The notes beneath the pieces are model-generated. The model did not search any database. It had not been told where the DNA came from and saw nothing but the letters and a program-made list of their open reading frames with translations. From positions 806,001-870,000 of the forward strand of contig NZ_OLMV01000001.1 of NCBI RefSeq assembly GCF_900292075.1: a stretch of DNA of 64,000 nucleotides. The letters run 5' to 3'. The translations under genes and the position numbers were made by a program. Numbering within the stretch: position 1 is the stretch's first letter; every line of letters starts with the position of its first letter. Of the stretch, positions 33,235 through 41,194 are shown in pieces. Source of the stretch: Microbacterium timonense (GTDB taxonomy: Bacteria > Actinomycetota > Actinomycetes > Actinomycetales > Microbacteriaceae).

Positions 33235-34878
33235 ATGGCATCTGATGCCTTCTACGAGGCCTACGTCGCTGTGGTCCCCACGGCGAAAGGCTTCGAAAAG
33301 AGCCTGAATCAGCAGATCGCGGGCGACGTCCGCGGCTCTGGAGCGACGGCTGGAACAACGTTCTTCGGTGGGATGCAGGGCTCGCTGAAGTCCCTCCTGC
33401 TCAAGACGGGTGGCGTCCTCGCGGGGATCGGCGGTGCGTCGCTCATCGCGGATGGGTTCGCGAACGCGATCAACGACGCGAGCACTTACCAGCAGGCCAC
33501 AGAGGCTGTTGAGGACGTGTTCGGGAAGCTCGGCGCCGACGCGATTCAGGCGTTCGCTGAGGGTGGTGCGGAGACTGTCGGTCAGTCGATGAACGACATC
33601 CTCCAGTCGTCTTCGATCCTGGGTCTGATCGGTAAGAACGCTGGTCTGGCCGGCAAGGATCTCACCGAGTTCACGACGTCGCTGATCACGCTTGGTGCTG
33701 ACCTGTCCGCATTCGCGAACACGACACCCGAGGACGCGGTAGCCGCGATCATGTCGGGGTTCCGTGGCGAGGCGGACCCGCTTGAAAAGTACGGCGTGTT
33801 CCTCAACGACGCTGCGTTGCGCCAGAAGGCCCTCGAGCTGGGCATCTATGACGGGAACGGGGCGCTGACGGCTCAGCAGCGGATCCTTGCCGCGTATGGG
33901 CTCATCATGGACTCGACGACGGCGCAGCAGGGCACGTTCGCAGCCCAGTCCGACACTCTCGCCGGCCAGCAGGCGAGCATGGCGGCGGGGTGGGAGAACA
34001 TCTCCACCAAGATCGGGACAGCGTTTCTCCCGACGGCGGAGAAGCTGTCTGCATGGTTCCTTGAGGACGGCATCCCGGCCCTTGAGGACTTCTCGGAGTG
34101 GCTGAACAAACCCGAGACCCAGCAGGGTATCGAAGACCTCGGTGGGTTGCTCACCGAGCTCGGCAACTTTGTCCGCGACGCGGGTAAGGCGTTCATGGAC
34201 ACCTGGGGCATGGTGTCTGCTGCCGTTGACTTGTTCAACGGGGTTTCGTTCGACGAGATCATCGGGAAGGTCATCGCCCTCCCGGGGTTCTGGGGCATGG
34301 TGTACCGGGCCGTGCTCGACTTCGGTATCGGCATGCACCGGGTCATCCAGGAAGCCGGCATCAACGTGGCTGGGTTCGCGGTACAGGTGGGTCAGAGTGT
34401 CGCTCAGGTGGCGTTGTGGTTCGCGGCACTCCCGGGTCGTGTCGCTGCGGCTGTGGCCGGTGCGGGCATGTGGTTGTACAACACGGGCCGTCAGATCATC
34501 GAGGGTCTTGTTCTCGGTATCACGTCGATGGTGTACCGGATTCAGAAGGCGATCACGGACACGGTCGGTGGTGCGATCGAGTGGGCGAAGGATCTGTTGG
34601 GGATTCACTCGCCGTCGCGGGTGTTCGCTGAGATCGGTTCGAACACTGCCCGTGGGTTTGCTCAGGGTATCGAGGGTGAGTTCTCTCTGGTGCGCTCCGC
34701 GACGGCAGGGATGACATCCGCTGCGGCGCAGGGCATGTCTTTCGACGGTGCCCGTATCGGCGGGACTCTCGAGATCGGGGGTGATGGTCTTGGACGGATC
34801 ATCGACGGCCGCATCTACCAGTACGACGCGCACCAGTCCCAAGTCGACAACGCCGGGAGACGCCGTCGCTTCGGGTAG
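33235..34878 (+). CDS. Phage tail tape measure protein (short)
   Basis: This 547-residue protein has the actinophage tape-measure N-terminus (YEAYVAVVPTAKGFEKSLNQQI), glycine-rich hydrophobic helices (LLLKTGGVLAGIGGASLIADGF) and the C-terminal GxxSPSR signature IEWAKDLLGIHSPSRVFAEIG. Tape measure proteins fix tail length, and siphophage examples often exceed 1000 residues, so this one is short. A good ribosome site (AAGGGAGAAG) precedes it. No tail gene lies on either side. G- and T-rich codon choice differs from the C- and A-rich genes to the left. Confidence 0.85.
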   Translation: MASDAFYEAYVAVVPTAKGFEKSLNQQIAGDVRGSGATAGTTFFGGMQGSLKSLLLKTGGVLAGIGGASLIADGFANAINDASTYQQATEAVEDVFGKLGADAIQAFAEGGAETVGQSMNDILQSSSILGLIGKNAGLAGKDLTEFTTSLITLGADLSAFANTTPEDAVAAIMSGFRGEADPLEKYGVFLNDAALRQKALELGIYDGNGALTAQQRILAAYGLIMDSTTAQQGTFAAQSDTLAGQQASMAAGWENISTKIGTAFLPTAEKLSAWFLEDGIPALEDFSEWLNKPETQQGIEDLGGLLTELGNFVRDAGKAFMDTWGMVSAAVDLFNGVSFDEIIGKVIALPGFWGMVYRAVLDFGIGMHRVIQEAGINVAGFAVQVGQSVAQVALWFAALPGRVAAAVAGAGMWLYNTGRQIIEGLVLGITSMVYRIQKAITDTVGGAIEWAKDLLGIHSPSRVFAEIGSNTARGFAQGIEGEFSLVRSATAGMTSAAAQGMSFDGARIGGTLEIGGDGLGRIIDGRIYQYDAHQSQVDNAGRRRRFG

Positions 34879-34927
34879 CGAAGCTTTGAGGGGTGCGTGG
34901 GCAGCCTCCCGCGCACCCCAAACACGG

Positions 34928-35185
34928 TCACCGGACTGAAACCGCGATGCTGTGTTCCGCGTGGATCTCCTTGTGAGCGGGCGTGTACTCGAGGACTGCA
35001 CTCAACCGGGTGTGGGCAGTGACCCGAAACGCACAGATGGTTGTGTACCCCTCGCGTTGAATGATGGCAAGGTTGACCGTCACCGGGTCGCCTCGATCTA
35101 TGGCCGCGAAGACCTTCTCGTACGCAGCGGCGATACCGTCGACTTCGCCTTCGACCGTGACACCGTCGATCGTGATGCTGCTCAT
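34928..35185 (-). CDS. Small hypothetical protein of the element
   Basis: This 85-residue leftward ORF is convergent with the tape measure gene. Beta-rich composition (SSITIDGVTVEGEVDGIA, then VTVNLAIIQREGYTTICAFRV) with no recognisable motif. It is the last gene of a three-gene leftward run. Confidence 0.5.
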   Translation of the reverse strand: MSSITIDGVTVEGEVDGIAAAYEKVFAAIDRGDPVTVNLAIIQREGYTTICAFRVTAHTRLSAVLEYTPAHKEIHAEHSIAVSVR

Positions 35186-35205
35186 GCTCTCGCTCCCTCC
35201 AGCAG

Positions 35206-35673
35206 TCAGCGATTCGCCAGGTCCTCGAGGAACTGCGCGAGGGCTCGGGCGCGGTCGTCCTCTCCGCGGTACCAGCGGTCGAAACTGGCCGTGCCGAACG
35301 GGTACTCAACCTCGAATGCGAGTTGACCTGAGCCCGATAGCAACATGTGGTCGCTCGTTGCGAGAGGCGCGTTGAGGATGCGAACGTTGACGATCTCGCT
35401 GCGCGAGTGCACGTCGACGGACACCTTTCCGAACTCCCCGTATACCGCGATCACGAGTTTGGAAGTGAAAGCGTAGATCCGTATCGGGGACGCGGGCTCC
35501 TGGTTGTTGATCTCGCCAGTCACGTACTGGAGGTCGTCGCCAGCCGCCGCATGCACGCGCGATGCGATTCCATGGAAGTGTTTATGGACGTCATCGGTGT
35601 CGTATTGGACAGGGGCGTTTCCCCAGTCGGGCACCGCGTTGAAAGCGTTGAAGGTGTCGCGAGGTTCGGTCAT
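35206..35673 (-). CDS. Hypothetical protein of the element
   Basis: This 155-residue protein is taken from the ATG at 35673 (MTEPRDTFNAF); an upstream start in the same frame would add 13 residues. Alpha/beta composition with a long C-terminal helix (DDRARALAQFLEDLANR). The family is not recognised. It is transcribed leftward with its neighbours, in the position where temperate phages often keep lysogeny-expressed genes. Confidence 0.5.
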   Translation of the reverse strand: MTEPRDTFNAFNAVPDWGNAPVQYDTDDVHKHFHGIASRVHAAAGDDLQYVTGEINNQEPASPIRIYAFTSKLVIAVYGEFGKVSVDVHSRSEIVNVRILNAPLATSDHMLLSGSGQLAFEVEYPFGTASFDRWYRGEDDRARALAQFLEDLANR

Positions 35674-35677
35674 GTGC

Positions 35678-36028
35678 TCACTGTATGGTGCTGTGCCGGG
35701 TATGCGACGCACCTTCGTGCTGGCGCCAACCGGGTCCTCCCCAGTCGGCCTTCGGGGACCCGCCCGGCCCGTGAGCGGCTAGGAATGCCACGTGGACGCG
35801 ATAACAGGCCTCACGGAGCGTCGTGGCCCATCCGATCACGTCGCCGCGCCAGATCGCCTTGTAGCGCGTGTCAGTGCCGTTCATCACGCGGCGGATCTCA
35901 ACGCGGCCGTACTCGGTTCCGTCCGGTGCGATCATCCGCCACACACCGGTCGGGCCTTCCATCGCGGCCATGATCGGGTGCCAGTCGGGTCTGTTCACAG
36001 GCCGGGTTCCTTCCTCCGGCCGAGCCAT
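35678..36028 (-). CDS. Small hypothetical protein divergent from the HTH gene
   Basis: This is 116 residues from the ATG at 36028; a GTG at 36052 in the same frame would leave no room for a promoter. GATAAT lies 7 nt before the ATG on the coding strand, so a leaderless transcript is possible. The sequence contains GVWRMIAPDGTEYGRVEIRRV and a Trp-rich C-terminus, with no recognised family. Confidence 0.45.
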   Translation of the reverse strand: MARPEEGTRPVNRPDWHPIMAAMEGPTGVWRMIAPDGTEYGRVEIRRVMNGTDTRYKAIWRGDVIGWATTLREACYRVHVAFLAAHGPGGSPKADWGGPGWRQHEGASHTRHSTIQ

Positions 36029-36059
36029 TACATTATCCGTCGTGCCCGACACTCACGCC

Positions 36060-36470
36060 ATGACTGGTCCCGTGCTCACGTCGAAGGCTGCCGCCGAGTA
36101 CTGCGGTATGGCCGTTCAGACGCTCTACAACCTGATCAGTCAGGGCGCCGGCCCGAAGCATTACAAGCAGGGAAGTCGCAGCGTCTTCTACGCCGCAGAC
36201 CTCGACGACTGGAACCGTGCTCGGCTTCACCCCGTGCAGGCTGGCCACGCGACCAGCCATGAGTGCGCGGTCGACCTAGCGGACATGGCCCGCATTCTTG
36301 GCGTATCGACGGACACGGTCTACCGGATGGTGAGGACTGGCGACATCCCCGGCTTCAAGGTCGGTGGTGTGTGGCGGTTCTTCCCCTCCGAAGTGAGGGC
36401 GCATTTGAACCGCCCGAAAGACCCATGGGCACAGTCCGCACGATCCCGGGCAAGGAAACGCGTCGCCTGA
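36060..36470 (+). CDS. Two-domain helix-turn-helix protein, candidate excisionase
   Basis: This 136-residue protein has two tandem MerR/excisionase-type winged helices. The first is about residues 5-55 (SKAAAEYCGMAVQTLYNLIS, then SVFYAADLDDW), the second about 70-125 (ADMARILGVSTDTVYRMVRTG, then WRFFPSEVRAHL). It lies about 550 bp from the right attachment site. Size and position fit a recombination directionality factor for the serine integrase, which would favour excision, or a lysogeny regulator. The basic tail SARSRARKRVA is consistent with DNA binding. Confidence 0.7.
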   Translation: MTGPVLTSKAAAEYCGMAVQTLYNLISQGAGPKHYKQGSRSVFYAADLDDWNRARLHPVQAGHATSHECAVDLADMARILGVSTDTVYRMVRTGDIPGFKVGGVWRFFPSEVRAHLNRPKDPWAQSARSRARKRVA

Positions 36471-36473
36471 GCC

Positions 36474-36938
36474 CTACTGGCGTTCCATCTCGACCGTCAT
36501 CGTGACGCCCATGGCGGTCAGTTCGTAGCTCAGTACGCCGTCCGAGTAAGTGAACGTCTTCGTGTCGTCGCCCGAAGCCATCAGCGCGGTGTCGGTCTGA
36601 GCTTTGTCGTTCACCGAATCCCATTCGTAGTGAGTGGTGTCCTCGGTAGGTGGTTCGAACGTGCCGGCCCAATACAGCGCCCGGGCCGAGTCCTGCTCGT
36701 TGACCCAGTCGACTGTGATCGTGGAGTCAGTAATCGTGGCCGCCTGATAGCTGTCGGCGCTGTTGGAATTGGTCTGCTTCCACTCTCCTGTCAGGTCCAG
36801 GGGCTCCGCGGGCGCCTCTATGGGCTGGGACTCCGTGGGTCCACCAGTGCCTGACGAGGTGGTCTCGGTTTGAACAGCACAGCCCGTGAGCAAGATTCCC
36901 AGCAGGGCCAGCGAGGTAATAGCGGTACGCATCTTCAC
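36474..36938 (-). CDS. Prophage-encoded lipoprotein
   Basis: This 154-residue protein has a signal peptide and lipobox (ITSLALLGILLTGCAVQTE), so it should be lipidated at the Cys and anchored outside the membrane. A Ser/Thr/Pro/Glu linker is followed by a small beta-rich domain. Surface lipoproteins expressed from prophages often block superinfection by related phages; that role is inferred from position only. It is the gene nearest the right end of the element. Confidence 0.75.
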   Translation of the reverse strand: MKMRTAITSLALLGILLTGCAVQTETTSSGTGGPTESQPIEAPAEPLDLTGEWKQTNSNSADSYQAATITDSTITVDWVNEQDSARALYWAGTFEPPTEDTTHYEWDSVNDKAQTDTALMASGDDTKTFTYSDGVLSYELTAMGVTMTVEMERQ

Positions 36939-37012
36939 AACCTATGGTGAGTGCTCTCGACCGCCCGTTGATACACGCTGGCGACGCGGTTCGAAGAGAT
37001 TACGATTCTTGC

Positions 37013-37018
37013 TTGACA
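37013..37018 (+). promoter_or_regulatory. -35 box at the right end of the element (other half of the split promoter)
   Basis: Consensus TTGACA ends exactly where the shared GG begins. In the circular form it would be followed by GG, then TGTCGGAGGCTAGT, then TATAAC: a 16-bp spacer. In the integrated form it points into the antisense of tadC with no -10 at proper distance. Confidence 0.6.
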
Positions 37019-37020
37019 GG
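37019..37020. other. Right attachment-site crossover dinucleotide (GG)
   Basis: The element ends TTGACA, and tadC resumes as GAAGAGCATGTAG after the shared GG. The deduced original site reads CCAGC-GG-GAAGAG on the plus strand, which is CTC-TTC-CCG-CTG in the tadC frame. Confidence 0.75.
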
Positions 37021-37866
37021 GAAGAGCATGTAGATCTCCTTGCGCCCGGCACGTTCGATCAGGCTGCGCTTGGCGTCTTCGCGCGCATCGGAAGCCTGAG
37101 CCTGCAGCACGTGCGCGAGCGGCGCACCGCGCTCGAGCGCGGCCGCGATCTGATCGACGGCTCGCGAGAGCGCGGGGATCTCGAGTCCCGCCGCCATGCG
37201 GGTGAGCGACTCCGAGAGCGGCGAGCCCGTCCCCACCGCCACGACGACGCCTCGCAGCTCGGCCGTGAGCTCGCCGGCTCCGATGTCGCTGACCCGCCGG
37301 AGCGAATCGAGGATGCCTTCACCCGCCGACAGGCACAGCGCCAGGAACTCCAGGATCGTCGGCAGCTCCTCCTCGATCCGCGTCGCGCGCGCCCGAGAAG
37401 CGCGAGAGAGGCGGGCGTCGTAGCCGAGAGCGGCAGCGACCGCCGCGACGGGCGGCAGCAGACCGAGCGCCGGTGACCCGCGCCCGACCAGAACCAGAAG
37501 CACAACGAGGAGGCCGCCGGCGCCGAGCCCCGCGATCGCCCACCCGAGCTGGCGCCCACGGAAGGTGGAACCGTCGATCGACCAGCCGGCGCGATGCAGG
37601 CGCCGGGTGAGGATGTCGTCACCGGCGGCCCATCGCACCCATCGGCCCGGCGCGAGCGCGGACCACGCCAAGTTGCCTAGGAGGCGCGACGATCCGACAT
37701 CCAGCCCTTGCGGACCGGTGACATCGCGGATGTATGGGGCGATGCGCCTGGCCAGCGTCGGGGCACCCCAGCGGGGCGCCAGCGAGATGAGCAGGCAGAT
37801 GCCGACCCCGAGGGCCGAGCCGAGGACGACGGCATAGGCGGCGTCGCTCGCCGCGAACCCCGTCAT
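37021..37866 (-). pseudogene. tadC: 5' fragment of tadC, interrupted by the prophage
   Basis: This is a type II secretion F-domain membrane protein of the Tad secretion platform. About 282 residues of tadC remain, with an N-terminal helix (YAVVLGSALGVGICLLISLAP), two internal helices and the conserved cytoplasmic domain (LPTILEFLALCLSAGEGILDSLRRVSD, then KRSLIERAGRKEIYMLFP). The frame then runs six codons into the element (VKQES, stop at 37000-37002). The conserved final membrane helix is missing here and lies at 27,430-27,513. The ATG at 37866 overlaps the tadB stop by 4 nt. The truncated protein is unlikely to work. Confidence 0.92.
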
Positions 37867-38723
37867 CCGAACCACCGCCGTGGGTCGGGCAACCTGCCCA
37901 GGCGCAGCATCAGCCGATACGCGATGACCGACACCGCGGCGCCCACGACGATGAGCGCCACCCCGGTCGGGCTCGCATACGCCCGCGCACCCTCGGGCCG
38001 CATCGCCAGCAGCGCCAGGATCACCCACGGCGCGACGACGCCGAGCACCGCGGCGCCCCGGATCCACGACTGCCGGGACTCCACCTCACCGCGCAGAGCT
38101 GCATCCGCCCGCACCGACGCCGCGAGTGCGCGCAGCACAGAGGTGAGCTCGGTGCCGCCGACCTGGCGCGCCATCCGGAGAGTCTCGACGATGCGGTCGG
38201 CGACCGGATCTGCCAGCTGGGACTTGAGCCGCTGGATGCTGGAGTCGAAATGTCCCGACGCGGCGACGTCGCGGGCGAAGGTGGCGAATGCGGGCCGCAG
38301 CTCCGCGGGAGCGGAGTGAGCCAGGCTGGCGACGGCGTCGGGAAGCGACATGCCCGCACGCACGGACGCGATGAGCAGGTCGCAGACGTCCGGCCAGAGC
38401 CCTCGCCGTGTGCGGAGGAGTTTGGACCGCCGCGCGCGGAGCCACGTGAAGGGCAGGGCGCCACCCGCAGCAGCCGCGACGAGGGCGAGGGCGCCCACCG
38501 GGGCGATCAGCCACGCCACCGCGGCTGCCAGCAGCGCCGCGGCGCCCGCGACGACGATCAGTGATGTGACCGAGACCCGCGGCATTCCGGCCTCCTCGAG
38601 GAGGCGAGCGATCCGTCCGCGGCGTGCGGTTCGATCACGCGGCTGGGTTCGGGCGGGCCAGAGCCACGGCGAGACGACGAGCAGGAGGCCCGCCGCGAGC
38701 ACCGCTCCCCACACGAAGGTCAT
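37863..38723 (-). CDS. tadB: TadB-like pilus-assembly membrane protein
   Basis: This 286-residue type II secretion F-domain protein of the Tad/Flp pilus inner-membrane platform has an N-terminal helix (FVWGAVLAAGLLLVVSPWL), a pair of helices near residues 50-90 and the cytoplasmic F-domain (DVCDLLIASVRAGMSLPDAVASLAHSAP, then RMARQVGGTELTSVLRALAASVR). C-terminal helices follow. It is coupled to tadA upstream and tadC downstream by 4-nt overlaps. Confidence 0.88.
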   Translation of the reverse strand: MTFVWGAVLAAGLLLVVSPWLWPARTQPRDRTARRGRIARLLEEAGMPRVSVTSLIVVAGAAALLAAAVAWLIAPVGALALVAAAAGGALPFTWLRARRSKLLRTRRGLWPDVCDLLIASVRAGMSLPDAVASLAHSAPAELRPAFATFARDVAASGHFDSSIQRLKSQLADPVADRIVETLRMARQVGGTELTSVLRALAASVRADAALRGEVESRQSWIRGAAVLGVVAPWVILALLAMRPEGARAYASPTGVALIVVGAAVSVIAYRLMLRLGRLPDPRRWFG

Positions 38724-39868
38724 GCAGCTTCCGCCCGGTACAGGGTCTGCGCGGTGAAGCCGCCGTCGGTGAACCCGGTCGGCGCCACGATCTCGGTCAC
38801 GCGGCGGATGCCGGTGGCGTCGCGCTCGCAGTGGGCGACGAGATGAACGGATGCCGCCACCGCCGGCTGCACGAACGTCGCGTCGATGTTCCGGCCCGCG
38901 AGCAACGGCAGGGCCGCCAGCTTGCCGAGCGCTTCGCGAGCCGAGTTCGCATGGATGGTGGCTGCGCCCGGAACGCCCGTGTTGAGCGCGAGAAGGAGAT
39001 CGAGCGCCTCGGCATCGCGGACCTCACCGACGACCAGGCGATCGGGCCGCATGCGCAGCGCCTCCTTGACCAGACGCCGGAGCGTCACCTCGCCCGTACC
39101 CTCAAGACTCGGCTGGCGCCCCTGCAGGGCGACGATGTCGGGCGCCGCGACGGCGAGCTCGAAGGTCTCCTCGACGGTCACGATGCGGTGGTGCGGCGGG
39201 CATGCCGCGATGAGGGCGCCGAGCAACGTCGTCTTGCCCGCGTGGGTGGCCCCCGAAACGAGCACCGACTTGCCCGCGATCATCGCGTCGCGCAGGAGCG
39301 CCGCGCCCGCGGGAGCGATCGACCCCGCCGCGACCAGGCGTCCGAGGTCCCGGTATGCCGGGAGGAACTTGCGGATGTTGACCGCCCAATGACGTCGCGT
39401 GATGTCGGGGATCACCACGTGCAGCCGCGATCCATCCGGGAGCGAGGCGTCGACGAACGGCTGGCTGAGATCGACGCGGCGGCCGCTGGACTGCAGCATC
39501 CGCTCGACGAGATCGCGCACCGCGGTGTCGGTGAGGATCAATGGCGTGCGCTCGGGCACTCCGCCCCGCGCCACGAAGATGCGATCGGGCGCGTTGATCC
39601 AGACCTCCTCCACGGTCGGATCGTCGAGGTAGGCCTGCAGCGGACCGTACCCGGCGACGGCGGCCAGCACCTCGCGCACGCAGGCCGTCTCGTCATCCAC
39701 CGGCGCCAGCCCCCTGGCCAGCGCGAAGTCGTTGTGGCGGCGCACCTCGGCGCGCGCGATCTGCGCCGCGAACTCCGGATCGCGCGTCGGGTCGGACCGT
39801 TCGGCGCGCAGCCTCTCGCGCACCCGCTCGGCCACCAGCGTGGCGACGGGAGCGGCGGGCGAGGTCAC
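38720..39868 (-). CDS. tadA: TadA/CpaF-family secretion ATPase
   Basis: This 382-residue hexameric ATPase powers Tad pilus assembly. The N-terminal domain includes YGPLQAYLDDPTVEEVWIN. The Walker A loop at residues 206-214 is GATHAGKTT (the family usually has GGTGSGKT). The Asp-box EETFEL, the Walker B region LRMRPDRLVVGEVRD and the His-box TGVPGAATIHANS are all present, so it should be active. It is the first gene of the leftward Tad operon; no CpaE-like gene precedes it. Confidence 0.93.
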   Translation of the reverse strand: MTSPAAPVATLVAERVRERLRAERSDPTRDPEFAAQIARAEVRRHNDFALARGLAPVDDETACVREVLAAVAGYGPLQAYLDDPTVEEVWINAPDRIFVARGGVPERTPLILTDTAVRDLVERMLQSSGRRVDLSQPFVDASLPDGSRLHVVIPDITRRHWAVNIRKFLPAYRDLGRLVAAGSIAPAGAALLRDAMIAGKSVLVSGATHAGKTTLLGALIAACPPHHRIVTVEETFELAVAAPDIVALQGRQPSLEGTGEVTLRRLVKEALRMRPDRLVVGEVRDAEALDLLLALNTGVPGAATIHANSAREALGKLAALPLLAGRNIDATFVQPAVAASVHLVAHCERDATGIRRVTEIVAPTGFTDGGFTAQTLYRAEAA

Positions 39869-39976
39869 CGCAGCATCCTCGCAATTCCCTGCAGAGCCAG
39901 CCGAAAGTTATCCACAGGTGCCATCGAGCCGCTTCGCGGGGCAGGATGGGAAGAAGGACGGAAGGACGGCGACGAC

Positions 39977-40183
39977 ATGGCCAAGACGGAACTCTCCCCC
40001 ACCGCGAAGACGGGGCTCGGACTGCTCGGCATCGTGCAGGCGGTCTTCGCGTTCCTCGCTTTCTGGGACCTCGCCCACCGCGACGCCGACGAAGTGCGCG
40101 GTCCCAAGGTCGCGTGGGTGCCCGCGATCCTCGTGAACTGGATCGGACCGGCCAGCTACTTCCTCTTCGGCATCCGTCGCTGA
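39977..40183 (+). CDS. Small PLDc_N-type two-helix membrane protein
   Basis: This 68-residue protein has two hydrophobic helices around the motif FLAFWDLAHRDADEVRGPKVAWVPAILVNWIGPASYFLFG. This is the pattern of the phospholipase-D-nuclease N-terminal (PLDc_N) family, with a WxxP-type core and a short loop. The function of stand-alone members is unknown. It is divergent from tadA. Confidence 0.75.
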   Translation: MAKTELSPTAKTGLGLLGIVQAVFAFLAFWDLAHRDADEVRGPKVAWVPAILVNWIGPASYFLFGIRR

Positions 40184-40273
40184 GACTCGCGGCCCGGCGA
40201 CCGGTGCGCCGGGTCGATGCGGGGGTCTGCCCCACAGCAGGCGCCCAGCCGCCTCAGTAGACTGAGTCCACTC

Positions 40274-40356
40274 GCGGGAGTGGTGGAATTGGCAGACACG
40301 CAGGATTTAGGTTCCTGTGCCTCCGGGCGTGTGGGTTCAAGTCCCACCTTCCGCAC
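40274..40356 (+). tRNA. tRNA-Leu, anticodon TAG
   Basis: This 83-nt class II tRNA has acceptor arms GCGGGAG and CTTCCGC, A-box TGGTGGAATTGGCAGAC, anticodon stem CAGGA/TCCTG around TTTAGGT (anticodon TAG), a long variable arm and a T-arm GTGGGTTCAAGTCCCAC. CCA is not encoded. It decodes CUA and, by wobble, other CUN codons. Confidence 0.97.
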
Positions 40357-40391
40357 GCGAAATCTCGCATGCTCCGCCGACTGACGACGGG

Positions 40392-41180
40392 ATGACCATC
40401 GTGCACGCTGTTCCCACTGCCCTGATCCCGTGGCTCGATCCGGCCGCCATCATCGGATGGGCCGGCCCCTGGGCGCTGGCGGTGGTCTGCTTCATCGTGT
40501 TCGCCGAGACGGGCCTGCTGGTCGGGTTCCTGCTCCCCGGCGACACACTGCTTGTCATCTCAGGACTGCTTTCTCACCCGCAGGACTACGCGCCCCACGG
40601 CGTGTTCGGCCTCAGCGTATGGTGGGTCGCCCTGCTGATCGGGCTGGCCGCCTTCGTCGGCGGAGAGGTCGGCTACTACATCGGGCACAAGGGCGGGCCG
40701 GCGGTGTTCGAGCGCAAGGAGTCGGGCCTGTTCAGCGTCAAGAACGTCGAGCGCACCAACGCCTTCTTCGAGCGGTTCGGCGGGTTGACCATCATCCTCG
40801 CCCGCTTCGTGCCGATCGTGCGCACCTTCGCTCCCGTCGCCGCGGGCGTCGGCCACATGAACAAGTGGAAGTACACGCTGTACAACCTCGTCGGCGCGGT
40901 GCTCTGGGGCTTCGGCCTGACGATGTTCGGCTACCTCATCGGCTTCATCCCGCCGGTGGCGACCTTCGTCGAGAATTACATCGACCTCATCCTGCTCGCC
41001 GCCGTGGGCGGCACCGCCGTTGTCACCCTGTGGCACTACCTCCGCGAGCGCAGCAAGGCCAAGAAGGCCGCCGCCGCCGGCGCCGACGTCGTCACGGACC
41101 ACGCCGAGGCGGAGGCGCTCGTGCTCGACCCCGAGGTGTTCGACCGCGGCCCTGAGCACGGCGAGGCCCCCAGGGCCTGA
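40392..41180 (+). CDS. DedA-family membrane protein
   Basis: This 262-residue protein has the DedA (VTT/SNARE-associated) motifs: FAETGLLVGFLLPGDTLL near residue 40, and FERFGGLTIILARFVPIVRTFAPVAAGVGHM, the conserved F/Y-x-R-x-x-P-x-x-R signature. DedA proteins are linked to lipid-carrier recycling and membrane homeostasis. The ATG at 40392 is used; the frame upstream overlaps the tRNA gene. The C-terminus is charged and cytoplasmic. Confidence 0.88.
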   Translation: MTIVHAVPTALIPWLDPAAIIGWAGPWALAVVCFIVFAETGLLVGFLLPGDTLLVISGLLSHPQDYAPHGVFGLSVWWVALLIGLAAFVGGEVGYYIGHKGGPAVFERKESGLFSVKNVERTNAFFERFGGLTIILARFVPIVRTFAPVAAGVGHMNKWKYTLYNLVGAVLWGFGLTMFGYLIGFIPPVATFVENYIDLILLAAVGGTAVVTLWHYLRERSKAKKAAAAGADVVTDHAEAEALVLDPEVFDRGPEHGEAPRA

Positions 41181-41194
41181 CCGCGATCAGACGC

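Larger units (their letters stand above)
27514..37018 (+). mobile_element. 9.5-kb integrated phage-like element inside tadC
   Basis: The boundaries are set by the split tadC frame. The cargo, left to right, is a large serine integrase, two hypothetical ORFs, a small ORF, a replication-type protein, five short co-directional ORFs, an HNH nuclease, a tiny ORF, a tape measure protein, three leftward hypothetical ORFs, a two-HTH DNA-binding protein and a lipoprotein. Terminase, portal, capsid, tail-fibre and lysis genes are missing. It is therefore either a deleted prophage or a satellite. The deduced attP core (GACA-GG-TGTC) has dyad symmetry around the crossover. Confidence 0.85.
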
